Part shown: piece by piece, positions 17,143-26,722 of the stretch
Layout: each line of letters starts with the position of its first letter
How positions within the stretch are numbered: the stretch's first letter is position 1
DNA from: Candidatus Schekmanbacteria bacterium RIFCSPLOWO2_02_FULL_38_14
GTDB lineage: Bacteria > Schekmanbacteria > GWA2-38-11
Assembly: GCA_001790855.1 (NCBI GenBank)
Contig: MGDH01000026.1
Coordinates: 1-51,748, forward strand
Direction: 5' to 3'
DNA length: 51,748 nt
Notes under the pieces: generated by a model
Database searches by the model: none
What the model saw: the letters and a program-made list of their open reading frames with translations, nothing else
Told to the model about the DNA's origin: nothing
Position numbers and translations under genes: made by a program

Positions 17143-19224
17143 TTAATAGCAAACTTTTGCCCTTTCAACCTTAAAAAAAAGAATTAGAACAAGGCATACT
17201 AATAAACTAATAATACTGATAAGTATGGAGAAAATATTTATTGATTTATAAACTAATTTTAACTCATGATGTCCCTTATTTTTAATTCTGATTTTCATTA
17301 GGCCAAATTCATCATCTTCAAGTTTTGTAGGAACCCCATCCATGTATGCTTTCCAGTAGGGATGATTTTGTATTTTAATGCGCATGATAATGTCTGTTTC
17401 AAAAGTTGTGATGTTTACCGAAATATTTTGAGGAGCTAATTTTCCAAATGAGGCAATACCCTTCCCCTGAATAAATTCTATCCACATTGGGTTAAAATTT
17501 TTCAGTTTGAATACGGTAATAAATCCTATATCCGCGCTTTTTTCAAACTGAGCAAAGTTATCAAGCAATTTTTTCAGGTTGTTTTCTACTACTGCCATAT
17601 AACCGGTATTAAAAAGATACATTCTTTTTATTAGAATTTCTTCTCTTAAATTATTTGTCCTCATTCCAAAAATCTTTTTATTCTCAGTATCAACAAGTTT
17701 CCCTATCCGTTGTTGAAAACCGTACCATGCACCAATATGATTAACCCCTGAGAAATTCTGGGTTAATGATAAGATATGGCTATTATTGAGTATCTCATTT
17801 TTTGAATTTCCTTTTGTTCGTTGAATCCATATTCGCATTTTGGATCCATCGATATTTCTTCCAGTCCAATCCCAGAATCTTTTAATATCATCAAATTCTC
17901 TTAAATTTTCTGAAGTCAGGAAAAATTGATTCTCTTTGAAATGTGCTGAAAGCGCCAATAACCCAGCAATAAATAAAGTAGCCATGACAAACAGCGTAAT
18001 CTTCATTATTTCTTTTTTTAATTCTAAAAGATATTTGATGCCGAACGATGCAAAATAGAGAAGACCAAAATGGGAAAAAAGTATAAAATGGGAATTTTCA
18101 ATCCCAGCGGAAAAAGGCATATTGTTAAGAAAAGGAACAACCCGCCATATATCAGATGCAACTATTAGCATGACACCTATAAAAACACCACAAGAAATGG
18201 AGATTTTTCTATAAACGGATCCCTTATTAAAAAGCATATTTCGTATTCCTAAAATTGCCACAATATTAAAAAATAACATTGCAATATTGATCCAGATATT
18301 ATTTAAAATACCATTACAAAATTCTCTTATGTTACCTTTCACGAGTTGGTTTTTAATGCTGATAGTTTTGGGAATATTAAGGAGATCTTTTGAAAAGTAA
18401 TAAATTGAGCTTACAGGTTTTATTTGGTCTACTCCGATTGCCCGATTTGCTGGTGCCGATTTGCTGGTGTCGATAATCGGGAATAAGTAAAATAATGATA
18501 CTGCTGCTGAAAGTATGCCTATTGCAAAAAGCATAAAGAAAATGTGTAAAATATTTCTTCGATCAATTATTAATGACACAGCAAAATATATGATAGCAAA
18601 AATACATTCAGCTATGGCAACGTATTGATGTGACATAAATGTTAGACTTAACAATATAGCGGCGCAAGGAACGTATTTAATTGATATTGAGTCAAAAAGC
18701 CTAATTATTGTAAGTATAAATAGAGGTAAAAAACCGAGAGAAAAGTAATTGTTCCACATTCCCTCAAGAATCTTTTCAATATTATTAATATGGAGGATAA
18801 AAAATAGTGCAGAAAAAGTGGCAGGCAATTTGCCACAAATTTTTGAGAAGAGTAAAAATAACGTACATGCTGGAAAGATAATGGAAACAAGCATCATCAA
18901 CTTGTAAGCCGTTATAACTTGAATTCCCAAAAATATGTTCATTCCCGCGATTAACAGTTTACCCAATATATAGTGATATAAAAGAATCGGGAAACCAGCA
19001 AAATCAGCCGGACACCAGCCGTTAATCCAGTGATATTTTGGTAAAAGATTTTCTATCAGGTATAAAGTTTCAGCAAGATGTACTGGATTATCAACGAGAA
19101 CCGGAAATCCTTTTTCAAAAAGTGGACGAAATAAAATAATAGCTGAGAATATTATAATTACATAATTGATCTTACTCCAAAAATATGAACACACAGAATT
19201 AAACAGCATTAAAATCCCCTTCAT
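17143..19224 (-). CDS. Large polytopic membrane protein of the polysaccharide locus
   Basis: The 693-residue protein has about thirteen hydrophobic segments and a soluble C-terminal region (about 440-650), followed by a final membrane segment. The first loop contains FPVLVDNPVHLAETLY and WINGWCPADFAGFPILLYHY, like the GT-C-type membrane proteins often annotated as 6-pyruvoyl-tetrahydropterin synthase-related or YfhO-like. That suggests a lipid-linked sugar transferase, but no catalytic assignment is safe. The first 26 bases overlap the frame of an IS3-type transposase remnant, so ATG 19209 (MLFNSV) may be the ancestral start. The gene is flanked by homologous intergenic fragments. Confidence 0.7.
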   Translation of the reverse strand: MKGILMLFNSVCSYFWSKINYVIIIFSAIILFRPLFEKGFPVLVDNPVHLAETLYLIENLLPKYHWINGWCPADFAGFPILLYHYILGKLLIAGMNIFLGIQVITAYKLMMLVSIIFPACTLFLLFSKICGKLPATFSALFFILHINNIEKILEGMWNNYFSLGFLPLFILTIIRLFDSISIKYVPCAAILLSLTFMSHQYVAIAECIFAIIYFAVSLIIDRRNILHIFFMLFAIGILSAAVSLFYLFPIIDTSKSAPANRAIGVDQIKPVSSIYYFSKDLLNIPKTISIKNQLVKGNIREFCNGILNNIWINIAMLFFNIVAILGIRNMLFNKGSVYRKISISCGVFIGVMLIVASDIWRVVPFLNNMPFSAGIENSHFILFSHFGLLYFASFGIKYLLELKKEIMKITLFVMATLFIAGLLALSAHFKENQFFLTSENLREFDDIKRFWDWTGRNIDGSKMRIWIQRTKGNSKNEILNNSHILSLTQNFSGVNHIGAWYGFQQRIGKLVDTENKKIFGMRTNNLREEILIKRMYLFNTGYMAVVENNLKKLLDNFAQFEKSADIGFITVFKLKNFNPMWIEFIQGKGIASFGKLAPQNISVNITTFETDIIMRIKIQNHPYWKAYMDGVPTKLEDDEFGLMKIRIKNKGHHELKLVYKSINIFSILISIISLLVCLVLILFFKVERAKVCY

Positions 19225-19351
19225 AAGTTAATCTTTCAAAGTTTTCTGGGGACATATACCCTAAAAGACGAATCTCTTCGTTTTCTATTGTAAAATATTT
19301 CAATATAAAATTAAACACAAGAAGGATTTCACTTCGGTTTTTATTTAATAC
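19199..19351 (-). pseudogene. IS3-family transposase (OrfB) C-terminal remnant
   Basis: About fifty codons include NKNRSEILLVFNFILKYF and ENEEIRLLGYMSPENFERL. The last part corresponds to the IS3-family OrfB ending YNxxRxHSxLGYxSPxxFE. The key catalytic residues lie upstream and are gone. The frame continues into the start of the 693-residue gene. Terminal repeats of the element are not recognisable. Confidence 0.6.
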
Positions 19352-19508
19352 AATACTTTAAACTCGTTCCATAGAATCTAAAATAATTATCTATCTTTTC
19401 AGAATTCTTTTTTCGTCGTGATGAGCAAATATGACTACAGATAGATTCAATATCTGTTTTCTGCAGAGACTTTTTATAAAAGATAAATTCAAAATCAAAA
19501 ACCTTAAA
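19341..19508 (-). pseudogene. Decayed sequence after the O-antigen ligase-like gene, containing a GT2 3'-end copy
   Basis: A 55-codon frame with no start codon follows the TGA of the 518-residue gene and ends at 19341. In another frame, 19345-19395 encodes LF*ILWNEFKVLY*, an interrupted copy of the GT2 end seen at 16884-17015. The upstream TTTGAATTTATCTTTTATA (about 19470-19490) also matches TTTGATTTATCTTTTAAA near 17020. The segment therefore appears to be a diverged duplicate of the 16884-17040 intergenic segment. Confidence 0.45.
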
Positions 19509-21065
19509 TCATTCAAGAGGAATAAGCTCTTTTTTCTCTTCAACTTTACTTGCTTCTTTCTTAATAAGACTTATTTTATAAATTATACTTGCAAAAAACC
19601 ATAAAATATACTGCATAAAAAGAACTTCAAAAGTCCTTTCTCCAAAACTTGCTGCAACAATTATTATAAAAACTCCTAACATCCCTGCAGCAATACCTTT
19701 CCAGAAAGGATCATCAAGCGATTTAATCCCATTTTTAATAATCTGATATATTTTAAAAATAATAAATCCGAATGCTAATAATCCTAAAAATCCAAATTCT
19801 CCAGCAAGCACAGCCAAATCTGGTGGATAAACTAATTTAGCATCTATTTTTTTACCACCCCACAATGATTGCATGTTATATCTTAAAAACAAAGGGACTT
19901 CAAAATAGATTCCTGTATTACTTAAATACATACCAGGTCCCACACCTACTAAATAGCCTAATGGCACTTCACTCACAGCTTCCCATGTCATTGTATACAA
20001 GCGTCCCCTACCCCCTCTCCATTGAGTTTTTGTATCTTCCATGAAAAACTGTTCATATAGCCATGAAGGGTCTAAATCCTCAAGTTTTTCTCCATAATAT
20101 AAGTCTTTTATGCCGCTAAAATAGAAAAACATGATTACAATTAGCAGAACTATAAAATAAACAAAATATGCCTTTATAAAGTCTATAAATTTTTTGATAT
20201 CTTGGTTTACAATAAATAAAGAGGCTATTGGAAATAAATACAAAGCTGATCTTCCAGAAGCTGTAAAAAAAGATATCATGCACCAGAAAAAAAGAAATAT
20301 ATATCTTAAATTTTTCTTTTCATTAAACTTAATAAGTCCCAAAGCTAAACACATCATCATAGCCTCATAAAGAGCTAAATAATTAGTTCCTCCACCAAGA
20401 GTCCCTATAGTCGCATCCCCTCCTGCTGATTCAATTGAACCAACATCAAATAAAAAAATATAAAGAGAAAAAGGGGTCTGAATCATTGCTGTGATCAGAT
20501 ATAATACCACCATTTGTTTCAAAAATTTCTCCTCAAGATCAAGCTGTACAATGGCATAATAAAACAATCCAAATTGTAAAAAAGTTCTCCATCCTGCAAG
20601 ACCGATTATAGGAGGTGCGAGATTCCAGACAGCAGAAAACAAAGAAATTAAAGAAAATATTATTATTGGCAAATCCAAAGGTGTTTTTCTATAAGGTTCC
20701 CTGAAAAAAACTTTTCTTGATAGCCATCGAGCAGTTAATATTACCAATAAATATGTATCCGAGTATTTCATAGATTCTGGTAATATTTCAAATATTTCAT
20801 ATCCACCTATTTCTCCAATCAGCAGATTTCTCAAAGGCACCCAAAGTGTAATCAAAACAATGCAAATTTTTGGATTATAGAAAAGATAAATTAATACTGT
20901 TATTGTCGGGATAGTAATAAACATTATATCTATGGAAGTTGGACTTGAAACTGTCATCCTATATATAAAAACTAAAAGTGCAGCTATTGTTATTAAAAGT
21001 CCATTCCCATAAAATATTTTTTTCCTAATATCTCTTAATAATATATTTAAATCTGGTCTATTCAT
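19509..21065 (-). CDS. O-antigen ligase/polymerase (WaaL/Wzy_C)-like protein
   Basis: The 518-residue membrane protein has about twelve hydrophobic segments and a large periplasmic loop (about 345-415). That loop contains WRGGRGRLYTMTWEAV and GYLVGVGPGMYLS, matching the Wzy_C pattern in which Arg and a GxGxG segment contribute to activity. Such proteins either polymerise repeat units or ligate glycans in the periplasm. It is one of two such proteins in the locus, the other at 28062-29540. ATG 21065 is the start. A charged tail (EEKKELIPLE) closes the protein. Confidence 0.82.
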   Translation of the reverse strand: MNRPDLNILLRDIRKKIFYGNGLLITIAALLVFIYRMTVSSPTSIDIMFITIPTITVLIYLFYNPKICIVLITLWVPLRNLLIGEIGGYEIFEILPESMKYSDTYLLVILTARWLSRKVFFREPYRKTPLDLPIIIFSLISLFSAVWNLAPPIIGLAGWRTFLQFGLFYYAIVQLDLEEKFLKQMVVLYLITAMIQTPFSLYIFLFDVGSIESAGGDATIGTLGGGTNYLALYEAMMMCLALGLIKFNEKKNLRYIFLFFWCMISFFTASGRSALYLFPIASLFIVNQDIKKFIDFIKAYFVYFIVLLIVIMFFYFSGIKDLYYGEKLEDLDPSWLYEQFFMEDTKTQWRGGRGRLYTMTWEAVSEVPLGYLVGVGPGMYLSNTGIYFEVPLFLRYNMQSLWGGKKIDAKLVYPPDLAVLAGEFGFLGLLAFGFIIFKIYQIIKNGIKSLDDPFWKGIAAGMLGVFIIIVAASFGERTFEVLFMQYILWFFASIIYKISLIKKEASKVEEKKELIPLE

Positions 21066-21107
21066 TGTGTATAACTACAAATTATATTTTGAATATTATA
21101 ATAGTTT

Positions 21108-22349
21108 TTATTCACTGATCAAACTTGAATAAACATCTTGAATCTTACTTTTAACTGATGTTAAGTGGTAATGTTGATAAAATAGCTTTCTTGCATTTTC
21201 AGAAAGCTTTTTTCTTTTTAAAGGGTTTCTAAGAAGCTCAATTACATTATTTGCAAAGTCTGCAGGATCATCTGCCACTATAATATTTTCCCCATTCTCA
21301 AATTCTAATCCTTGTACACCAACAGAAGTTGTAACTATTGCTTTAGCGCAAGCCATGGCTTCTATAATCTTAGTTTTTATCCCTGTTCCTATTCTTAATG
21401 GAGCCACATATACCTCACTCATTTTTATAAAATCCTTAACATCAGTAACTGAACCAGTAACTATGATATTTCCTCTTGATGCTAAACTTTTTATTTCATT
21501 TTGGGGGTTTTCTCCAACAATATATAATTTAACTTCTGGAACTTCTTTTTCTATCGACGGCAAAACATCATTGCAAAAATATAACATCGCATCTACATTA
21601 AAGTAAGCCATCATACTACCAACAAAAATCAAAGTATTATTTTCTATTTCTTTTTCATTTTCATCCCAAACAGGATAATTGAAGCCTAGAGGTAGAATTT
21701 TAGCAGAGTTTAGGCCTGGAATATACTTCTTGAAAATCTCAGCATCATGCTTACTTATAAAAAGAACGTGATCAAAAGACTTAATTATTTTTAACTCATA
21801 TCGTTTGATGCTCAAATATTCAATGAATCCGACTATCTTAGATTTTAATCCTTTCTGAAACTTAACATTCTGCTCCGCTGTAATGAAAAACGCATCGTGA
21901 ACTATCAATGATGACAAACTTTTTTTAATATACTTTCTGTATTTTCCAGCAAACCAGTATTCTATCTGTACCAAATCAAACTCTTCCTCTTTTAATTTTC
22001 TTTTTATAACTTTCTCAATAGATTTTGAGGTATTATCTGTAACCTCTCTTGGAATTAAACAGAAAAACAGCAGGAATTCTCTTTTTAATCTATTAAAAGT
22101 TTTCATCAAAAGCCCATTTAGGGCAGGGAAATCTACCAATATTGTTTTTACTCCAAATCTGTTCAATCCCTCTATTGCTTCTGAACCCTCGGAACGACTA
22201 TGAGAAATTAATGTAACATCATGTTTTTCTGCTACTGACTTGATAAGATTATAGCTAACGTGATCTGTTCCAGCAGTGAGAGGAAAAGGTAGTCTCATTT
22301 TTATCCATAGGATTTTCATTTTTGGAGAGAAATTAAAATTATTATTCAA
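21108..22349 (-). CDS. GT4-family glycosyltransferase
   Basis: The 413-residue GT-B enzyme carries LWIKMRLPFPLTAGTDHVSY at the N-terminus and a donor-binding half with FVGSMMAYFNVDAMLYF, LYIVGENP and APLRIGTGIKTKIIEAMACA. It assembles the exopolysaccharide in the cytoplasm; its sugar specificity is unknown. The TTG start at 22349 overlaps the 3' end of the upstream gene by eight bases; ATG 22319 (MKILWIKM) is an alternative and may be the true start, since family members commonly begin there. Confidence 0.9.
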   Translation of the reverse strand: MNNNFNFSPKMKILWIKMRLPFPLTAGTDHVSYNLIKSVAEKHDVTLISHSRSEGSEAIEGLNRFGVKTILVDFPALNGLLMKTFNRLKREFLLFFCLIPREVTDNTSKSIEKVIKRKLKEEEFDLVQIEYWFAGKYRKYIKKSLSSLIVHDAFFITAEQNVKFQKGLKSKIVGFIEYLSIKRYELKIIKSFDHVLFISKHDAEIFKKYIPGLNSAKILPLGFNYPVWDENEKEIENNTLIFVGSMMAYFNVDAMLYFCNDVLPSIEKEVPEVKLYIVGENPQNEIKSLASRGNIIVTGSVTDVKDFIKMSEVYVAPLRIGTGIKTKIIEAMACAKAIVTTSVGVQGLEFENGENIIVADDPADFANNVIELLRNPLKRKKLSENARKLFYQHYHLTSVKSKIQDVYSSLISE

Positions 22350-23538
22350 AAAGATTGAGATAGTGCTTTCTAAAAATCAGATCCCAGTTAAAGAATTTTT
22401 CCACTCTTTCTCTTGCTTTTTTCCCCATGTAATTGCGTATTTCTCTTTCTGATATCAGTATCCTTAACTTTCTTGCCAACTCTTTTGAATTACCTGGTTC
22501 AAAGAGAAATCCAGTAACTCCATCCTCAACAATTCCTTGAAGTCCTCCTATTCTTGACGCAATGACAGGAACCCCGCAAGACATAGCTTCAACAGCTGTA
22601 ATCCCAAAAGGTTCAGGCCAAATTGAAGGAACTACACATATATCGCCTTCCTGATAAAATCTCGGTAGATCCTCCTGTTCAATCCAATTATTTACATTAA
22701 TAAATTCACCAAGCTTTGGAATATTGTCACAAGACCAAGTTATATCAATTTTAAAATTCAAACCATAATCTTTTAAAATATAACAGGCTTCCTTAAGGAT
22801 ATGTAATCCCTTTGCAGGGTCATCGCTTCTTCCTGACATAAAAATCCTGACTTTTTTTTCTTCTTTCTTATAGTTTGAATTATTCGGGGTAAATCTGCTT
22901 ATATCAACCCCCCCTGGAATAACCATTATGTTCTTATTAAAACCTACCAAAGACTTTTTGATCTCTTCGTTATACACAATTATTCCCCTAGCACTCTTAT
23001 AGCATTTCTCTAGAGATGTAAGATAAGAGGGGAAAAAACCTAAAGAACCTAAGTATTCGTGCCGCCTATCATTATTATTCAAAGTTAAATTGCATATTGT
23101 GCATTTTAAAAAAAAATTTCTCATGGTATTATTACACAGACAACCACTCCGAAAATAATTTTGATTAAAGCACCAAACTGAGGCAGAATAGAACCTCAAA
23201 ATCACTGGATAATCCTTTAACTCATTTATTATATAAGGTTTTAAAACTCCACCTTCTCCAAATATTATATAATCTGGATTTATTTTTTCGATAACACTTC
23301 TTATCCTTTTAGAAACATTATAAAAATTGAAAGTAAAACTATTGAATGGAATTTTTATTACCTCAAATGGCATATCTCCACGAATCTTGCCTCTAGGAAA
23401 GAATTTCTGATACTCAGGAACTATTAAGTAGACATCATGAAATTCAGATAAATTGGTCAATAATTCCTTCTCCTCAACCCAGGCTCCTCCGAGTGGAGGC
23501 CAGTGGAATGTCAGACATACAAAAGCTATCTTTGCCAT
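22342..23538 (-). CDS. GT4-family glycosyltransferase
   Basis: The 398-residue enzyme has the GT-B layout, starting MAKIAFVCLTFHWPPLGGAW. A Cys-rich insertion at about residues 130-145 (RSGCLCNN ... KCTIC) may bind metal. The donor half has VRIFMSGRSDDPAKGLHIL, VVPSIWPEPFGITAVEAM (the E-x7-E motif) and GVPVIASRIGGLQGIV. Its neighbours are also GT4 enzymes, with a five-base gap upstream and an eight-base overlap downstream, so the group is cotranscribed. Confidence 0.92.
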   Translation of the reverse strand: MAKIAFVCLTFHWPPLGGAWVEEKELLTNLSEFHDVYLIVPEYQKFFPRGKIRGDMPFEVIKIPFNSFTFNFYNVSKRIRSVIEKINPDYIIFGEGGVLKPYIINELKDYPVILRFYSASVWCFNQNYFRSGCLCNNTMRNFFLKCTICNLTLNNNDRRHEYLGSLGFFPSYLTSLEKCYKSARGIIVYNEEIKKSLVGFNKNIMVIPGGVDISRFTPNNSNYKKEEKKVRIFMSGRSDDPAKGLHILKEACYILKDYGLNFKIDITWSCDNIPKLGEFINVNNWIEQEDLPRFYQEGDICVVPSIWPEPFGITAVEAMSCGVPVIASRIGGLQGIVEDGVTGFLFEPGNSKELARKLRILISEREIRNYMGKKARERVEKFFNWDLIFRKHYLNLFE

Positions 23539-23543
23539 TTTCC

Positions 23544-24686
23544 TTAATTTTTTACATTTAAAAAAACATTTTCAATTCTACTTGCAACTTTTTCTGAAGA
23601 AAAATTCTCCACAACATATTCTCTTGCCATTTTTCCCATTGTATTTCTCATATCTATGTTATTTAATAGCATATCAATTTCCTCTGAAAGCTCTACTGGG
23701 TCTTCATGGTTAACCAGAATTCCATTTTCAAAATGCTTAACAACATAAGAAATACCTCCAATTTTTGAAGCAATCACAGGAGTTCCACAGGCAAACGCTT
23801 CAATAATAACAATTCCGAATTCCTCACTAATAGAAGGGCAAATAAATATCGCTGCCTTCTGATAAAGATCTATTAATTCCTTTTCATCGACTACGCTGAG
23901 ATATGTTATTTTGTGGAAACCTTTTTTATTTATTCCTTCAAAGTGTTTCTGAATATTATTAAAATATTTAGAATCCCTAATTGGACCTGCCATAACAAGT
24001 TCAACTTTGTTTTTTAAATACCAGAGAGAATCAAGGAGTATGTGTATCCCCTTCCTTTCTTCAAATGCTCCGATAAAAAGAATAATGTTATCCTTTTTCT
24101 TTTCCAGAGCAGTGGTATATTTTTCAACGTCAACACTATAAGGAATATTTTTTATTTTAGATTCATCGACTCCTAATTCCTTTAATATTCGAGCCGTGTT
24201 CTGATTTGACGCAAAATACAGACTACACGATTTGGTTAAAATAAATCTTGGTATTGGGCTATTTTGATATAGATTAAATCTTTCAGCCAATGTAGCACAA
24301 ACAAATATTTTTGGTTTTTTTGTGAAGAAAAAAAACAAAGGAAATGTTAAGTCATTTACATCAAAAAATTGGATTATATCATAATCTTTTAATACTTTTC
24401 TTAAACCCCATTTTAAAAAAAATATACTGTTAAATATGCGAGGGAATAAACGGTTTAGATACTTTATTCTAACAAATGGTTTACATGCAGGCCATCTTAT
24501 AATCTTTGATTGTCCATTATCACTAATCTCTTTTTTCCATAAAGGCTCACCCCTTTCACTTACATTTACTGTCAAAATATCAACCTGATGTCTTTTTTTG
24601 ATTAATTTTTGAGAAAACTCTTTCATTACAGTCCTTGTGCCACCTGTAAAGAAATAATAATGTGATACTGCCATTAAAATCTTCAT
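23544..24686 (-). CDS. GT4-family glycosyltransferase
   Basis: The 380-residue GT-B enzyme starts MKILMAVSHYYFFTGGTRTV. The second domain shows ILFIGAFEERKGIHILLDSL, VMAGPIRDSKYF, FICPSISEEFGIVIIEAFAC (E-x7-E) and GTPVIASKIGGISYVV. It is one of three consecutive GT4 genes. It would transfer a hexose or similar sugar to the growing lipid-linked repeat unit, but the donor and linkage cannot be read from the sequence. Confidence 0.92.
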   Translation of the reverse strand: MKILMAVSHYYFFTGGTRTVMKEFSQKLIKKRHQVDILTVNVSERGEPLWKKEISDNGQSKIIRWPACKPFVRIKYLNRLFPRIFNSIFFLKWGLRKVLKDYDIIQFFDVNDLTFPLFFFFTKKPKIFVCATLAERFNLYQNSPIPRFILTKSCSLYFASNQNTARILKELGVDESKIKNIPYSVDVEKYTTALEKKKDNIILFIGAFEERKGIHILLDSLWYLKNKVELVMAGPIRDSKYFNNIQKHFEGINKKGFHKITYLSVVDEKELIDLYQKAAIFICPSISEEFGIVIIEAFACGTPVIASKIGGISYVVKHFENGILVNHEDPVELSEEIDMLLNNIDMRNTMGKMAREYVVENFSSEKVASRIENVFLNVKN

Positions 24687-24707
24687 AAGTTGGATTATCC
24701 TTTGAAA

Positions 24708-25709
24708 TTAACCGGTTAATCTCATAACTTTATAGCATTCCTCAATCATTTTTATTCCCTGAGCAGCTTTTCCCCCATCAACTAAAGGGCTCTTTTTTTC
24801 ATAAATACACTCTAAAAAATGCTTGAACTGATCAAAATGTGTATTATTTATTGCGGTTTTAATTAGGATGGAGTTTCTAGTTTTTTTACAAGATTTGATA
24901 TCTTCACTAAAAATCTCTAAAAAGCTTATATTATCTATATGAAATTTTCCCCATCCCCTCTCTCCTTTTATCTCACAAATATTATTCAATTCTTTTATTC
25001 TGCTTGTCTCTATAATCCCTATTCCGCCATTCTCAAATTCTACCTTAACTTTTGCATAATCTTCCATACCAGTTTTAAGAATATCCTTACCTTCTGCTCC
25101 TTTTACTTTATAACCTTTTTTTGAAAGCCATATTAAAAGGTCAATTAAATGGATCCCCTGATCAATCAAAACTCCACCACCAGAAAGAATTTTATTAAAA
25201 CCAAACTTAGACTGTGATGGCCAAGATGTATGCTTGTGCCCTAATACCAGTTTAAGTTCCTTTATTTCTCCAAAGTAACCTTCGTTAATAAATTCATTCA
25301 AAAGTTTTGCATTTGAAGCAAAACGTCTATTATGTCCAATCATAAGGATTTTTTTACTTTTCTGCTGGGAATCAATCATTTTTTTACATTTATCAAAACT
25401 CACCTCCATTGGTTTTTCGCATAAAACATGGATACCATTCTCCAGAAGGGCACAGCTTATTTCTGAGTGAAGTGAATTCGGAGTTGCAACAATAACTAAA
25501 TCTACATTTCCAAAAAGATCAGCATAATTATCAGAGAAATTTGAGATAAGAAATCTGCGTGCTGTCTCTTTAGCCCACTCAAGTTTAGAGTCAACTACAA
25601 ATGTCAAATCAACCTCTGGAACTCTTCTAATAGCAGGAATATGGGAAAGTTTTGCAATAAGCCCACATCCAACAACGCCTACTTTAAGTTTTCTAACTCT
25701 TTCTTCCAT
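24708..25709 (-). CDS. Gfo/Idh/MocA-family oxidoreductase
   Basis: The 333-residue enzyme has an N-terminal Rossmann fold with VGVVGCGLIAKLSHIPAI and the family motif VLCEKPMEVS (about residues 94-103), whose Lys takes part in catalysis. The C-terminal alpha/beta domain contains GGGVLIDQGIHLIDLL, where the His is usually catalytic. The family oxidises or reduces sugars and inositols with NAD(P). In this setting it probably makes or modifies a nucleotide sugar for the polysaccharide. Its ATG shares one base with the end of the upstream DUF362 gene. Confidence 0.9.
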   Translation of the reverse strand: MEERVRKLKVGVVGCGLIAKLSHIPAIRRVPEVDLTFVVDSKLEWAKETARRFLISNFSDNYADLFGNVDLVIVATPNSLHSEISCALLENGIHVLCEKPMEVSFDKCKKMIDSQQKSKKILMIGHNRRFASNAKLLNEFINEGYFGEIKELKLVLGHKHTSWPSQSKFGFNKILSGGGVLIDQGIHLIDLLIWLSKKGYKVKGAEGKDILKTGMEDYAKVKVEFENGGIGIIETSRIKELNNICEIKGERGWGKFHIDNISFLEIFSEDIKSCKKTRNSILIKTAINNTHFDQFKHFLECIYEKKSPLVDGGKAAQGIKMIEECYKVMRLTG

Positions 25710-26722
25710 TACCTTGCCATCTGTTTTTTAATATAGTTAGGTATACGGGATATGGTATGAATAATTCCAAAGCAAAGAAGATTAAAGGAAAGCTTTTTCA
25801 GAAAGTTTGTGATTGCAACAGAACTTCTAGTAATCCAGATTTTAAGCCTTATACCTATATAAAGTTTTTTTGGTATAAATTTAAAACTGAGTTTTAAATC
25901 TTCACCAATTATTTTTATATTTTCATAATCATATTTATCTTTTTTGAATGCATGTTTAAGATAAGGAACTTCTTTTGGGTTAAATCCCATAATTTTCGCG
26001 CATGTAGTATCCACAGCAATGGATTTTTCCCCAATTACCATTATTCCGGTTTCTAATGGTTCTCCATCCACCGGACCGCTTCCCTCAAGTGCTATTCTTC
26101 CATCTACAATACAAAGATTGGGCTGGATAAATCTGTCAAGAGCATAAAGCACCTCATCTAAATAAGGATGGTATCTCTCCTTTAATCTATCAGGAATACA
26201 ACCAAACTGATTTTTAAAAACACATGTAATCTTTTGGTAGTCATGAGTTTTGAGATTTGCAATAGAAACGAAAAAATATTCTTTCAGAAAAATTTTTGGA
26301 AGATTTAATTCATAGGGAAGATCTGAAATAATTGTAGAAACATACTCTTCTTTTGTAAGATTTATAAGCTTTACACCCCACTTGTTCTGAAGTTCATAGT
26401 ATCCGAGTTTTTTAAACACTTCTTCACTAGTTCTGTCAAAACTATCAGATTCTATAACAATGATTTCAGAATTTATTTTTTTTGATTTAAAATATTTTAT
26501 CAACCCTTCCACTATCTTAATATCAGAAATTATACCTGATTCATATGCGGCTATTGTGCATAAGTTTGGTTTTATGATTATCTTCCCTTTTACTTCTTTA
26601 AATACACCATCAGCATATAGAGACTCTAACACATCTTCAAACTCTTCTCCTGTCCTGCTAATTTTTTTCACTATTACTTTATCCACATTACTCTCTTTTA
26701 AAACCCTATTTTGTATTATCAA
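25709..26722 (-). CDS. DUF362 domain protein
   Basis: The 337-residue protein matches the DUF362 family: KIIIKPNLCTI (about 46-56), FVSIANLKTHDYQKITCVFK (about 150-170), CIVDGRIALEGSGPVDGEPL and AVDTTCAKIMGF. No ferredoxin-type Cys motif is present. Members accompany many polysaccharide and redox loci, but no reaction is established to my knowledge. The start at TTG 26722 overlaps the TPR gene by 17 bases; GTG 26686 is a possible alternative. A terminal hydrophobic stretch (about 300-320) may contact the membrane. Confidence 0.85.
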   Translation of the reverse strand: MIIQNRVLKESNVDKVIVKKISRTGEEFEDVLESLYADGVFKEVKGKIIIKPNLCTIAAYESGIISDIKIVEGLIKYFKSKKINSEIIVIESDSFDRTSEEVFKKLGYYELQNKWGVKLINLTKEEYVSTIISDLPYELNLPKIFLKEYFFVSIANLKTHDYQKITCVFKNQFGCIPDRLKERYHPYLDEVLYALDRFIQPNLCIVDGRIALEGSGPVDGEPLETGIMVIGEKSIAVDTTCAKIMGFNPKEVPYLKHAFKKDKYDYENIKIIGEDLKLSFKFIPKKLYIGIRLKIWITRSSVAITNFLKKLSFNLLCFGIIHTISRIPNYIKKQMAR

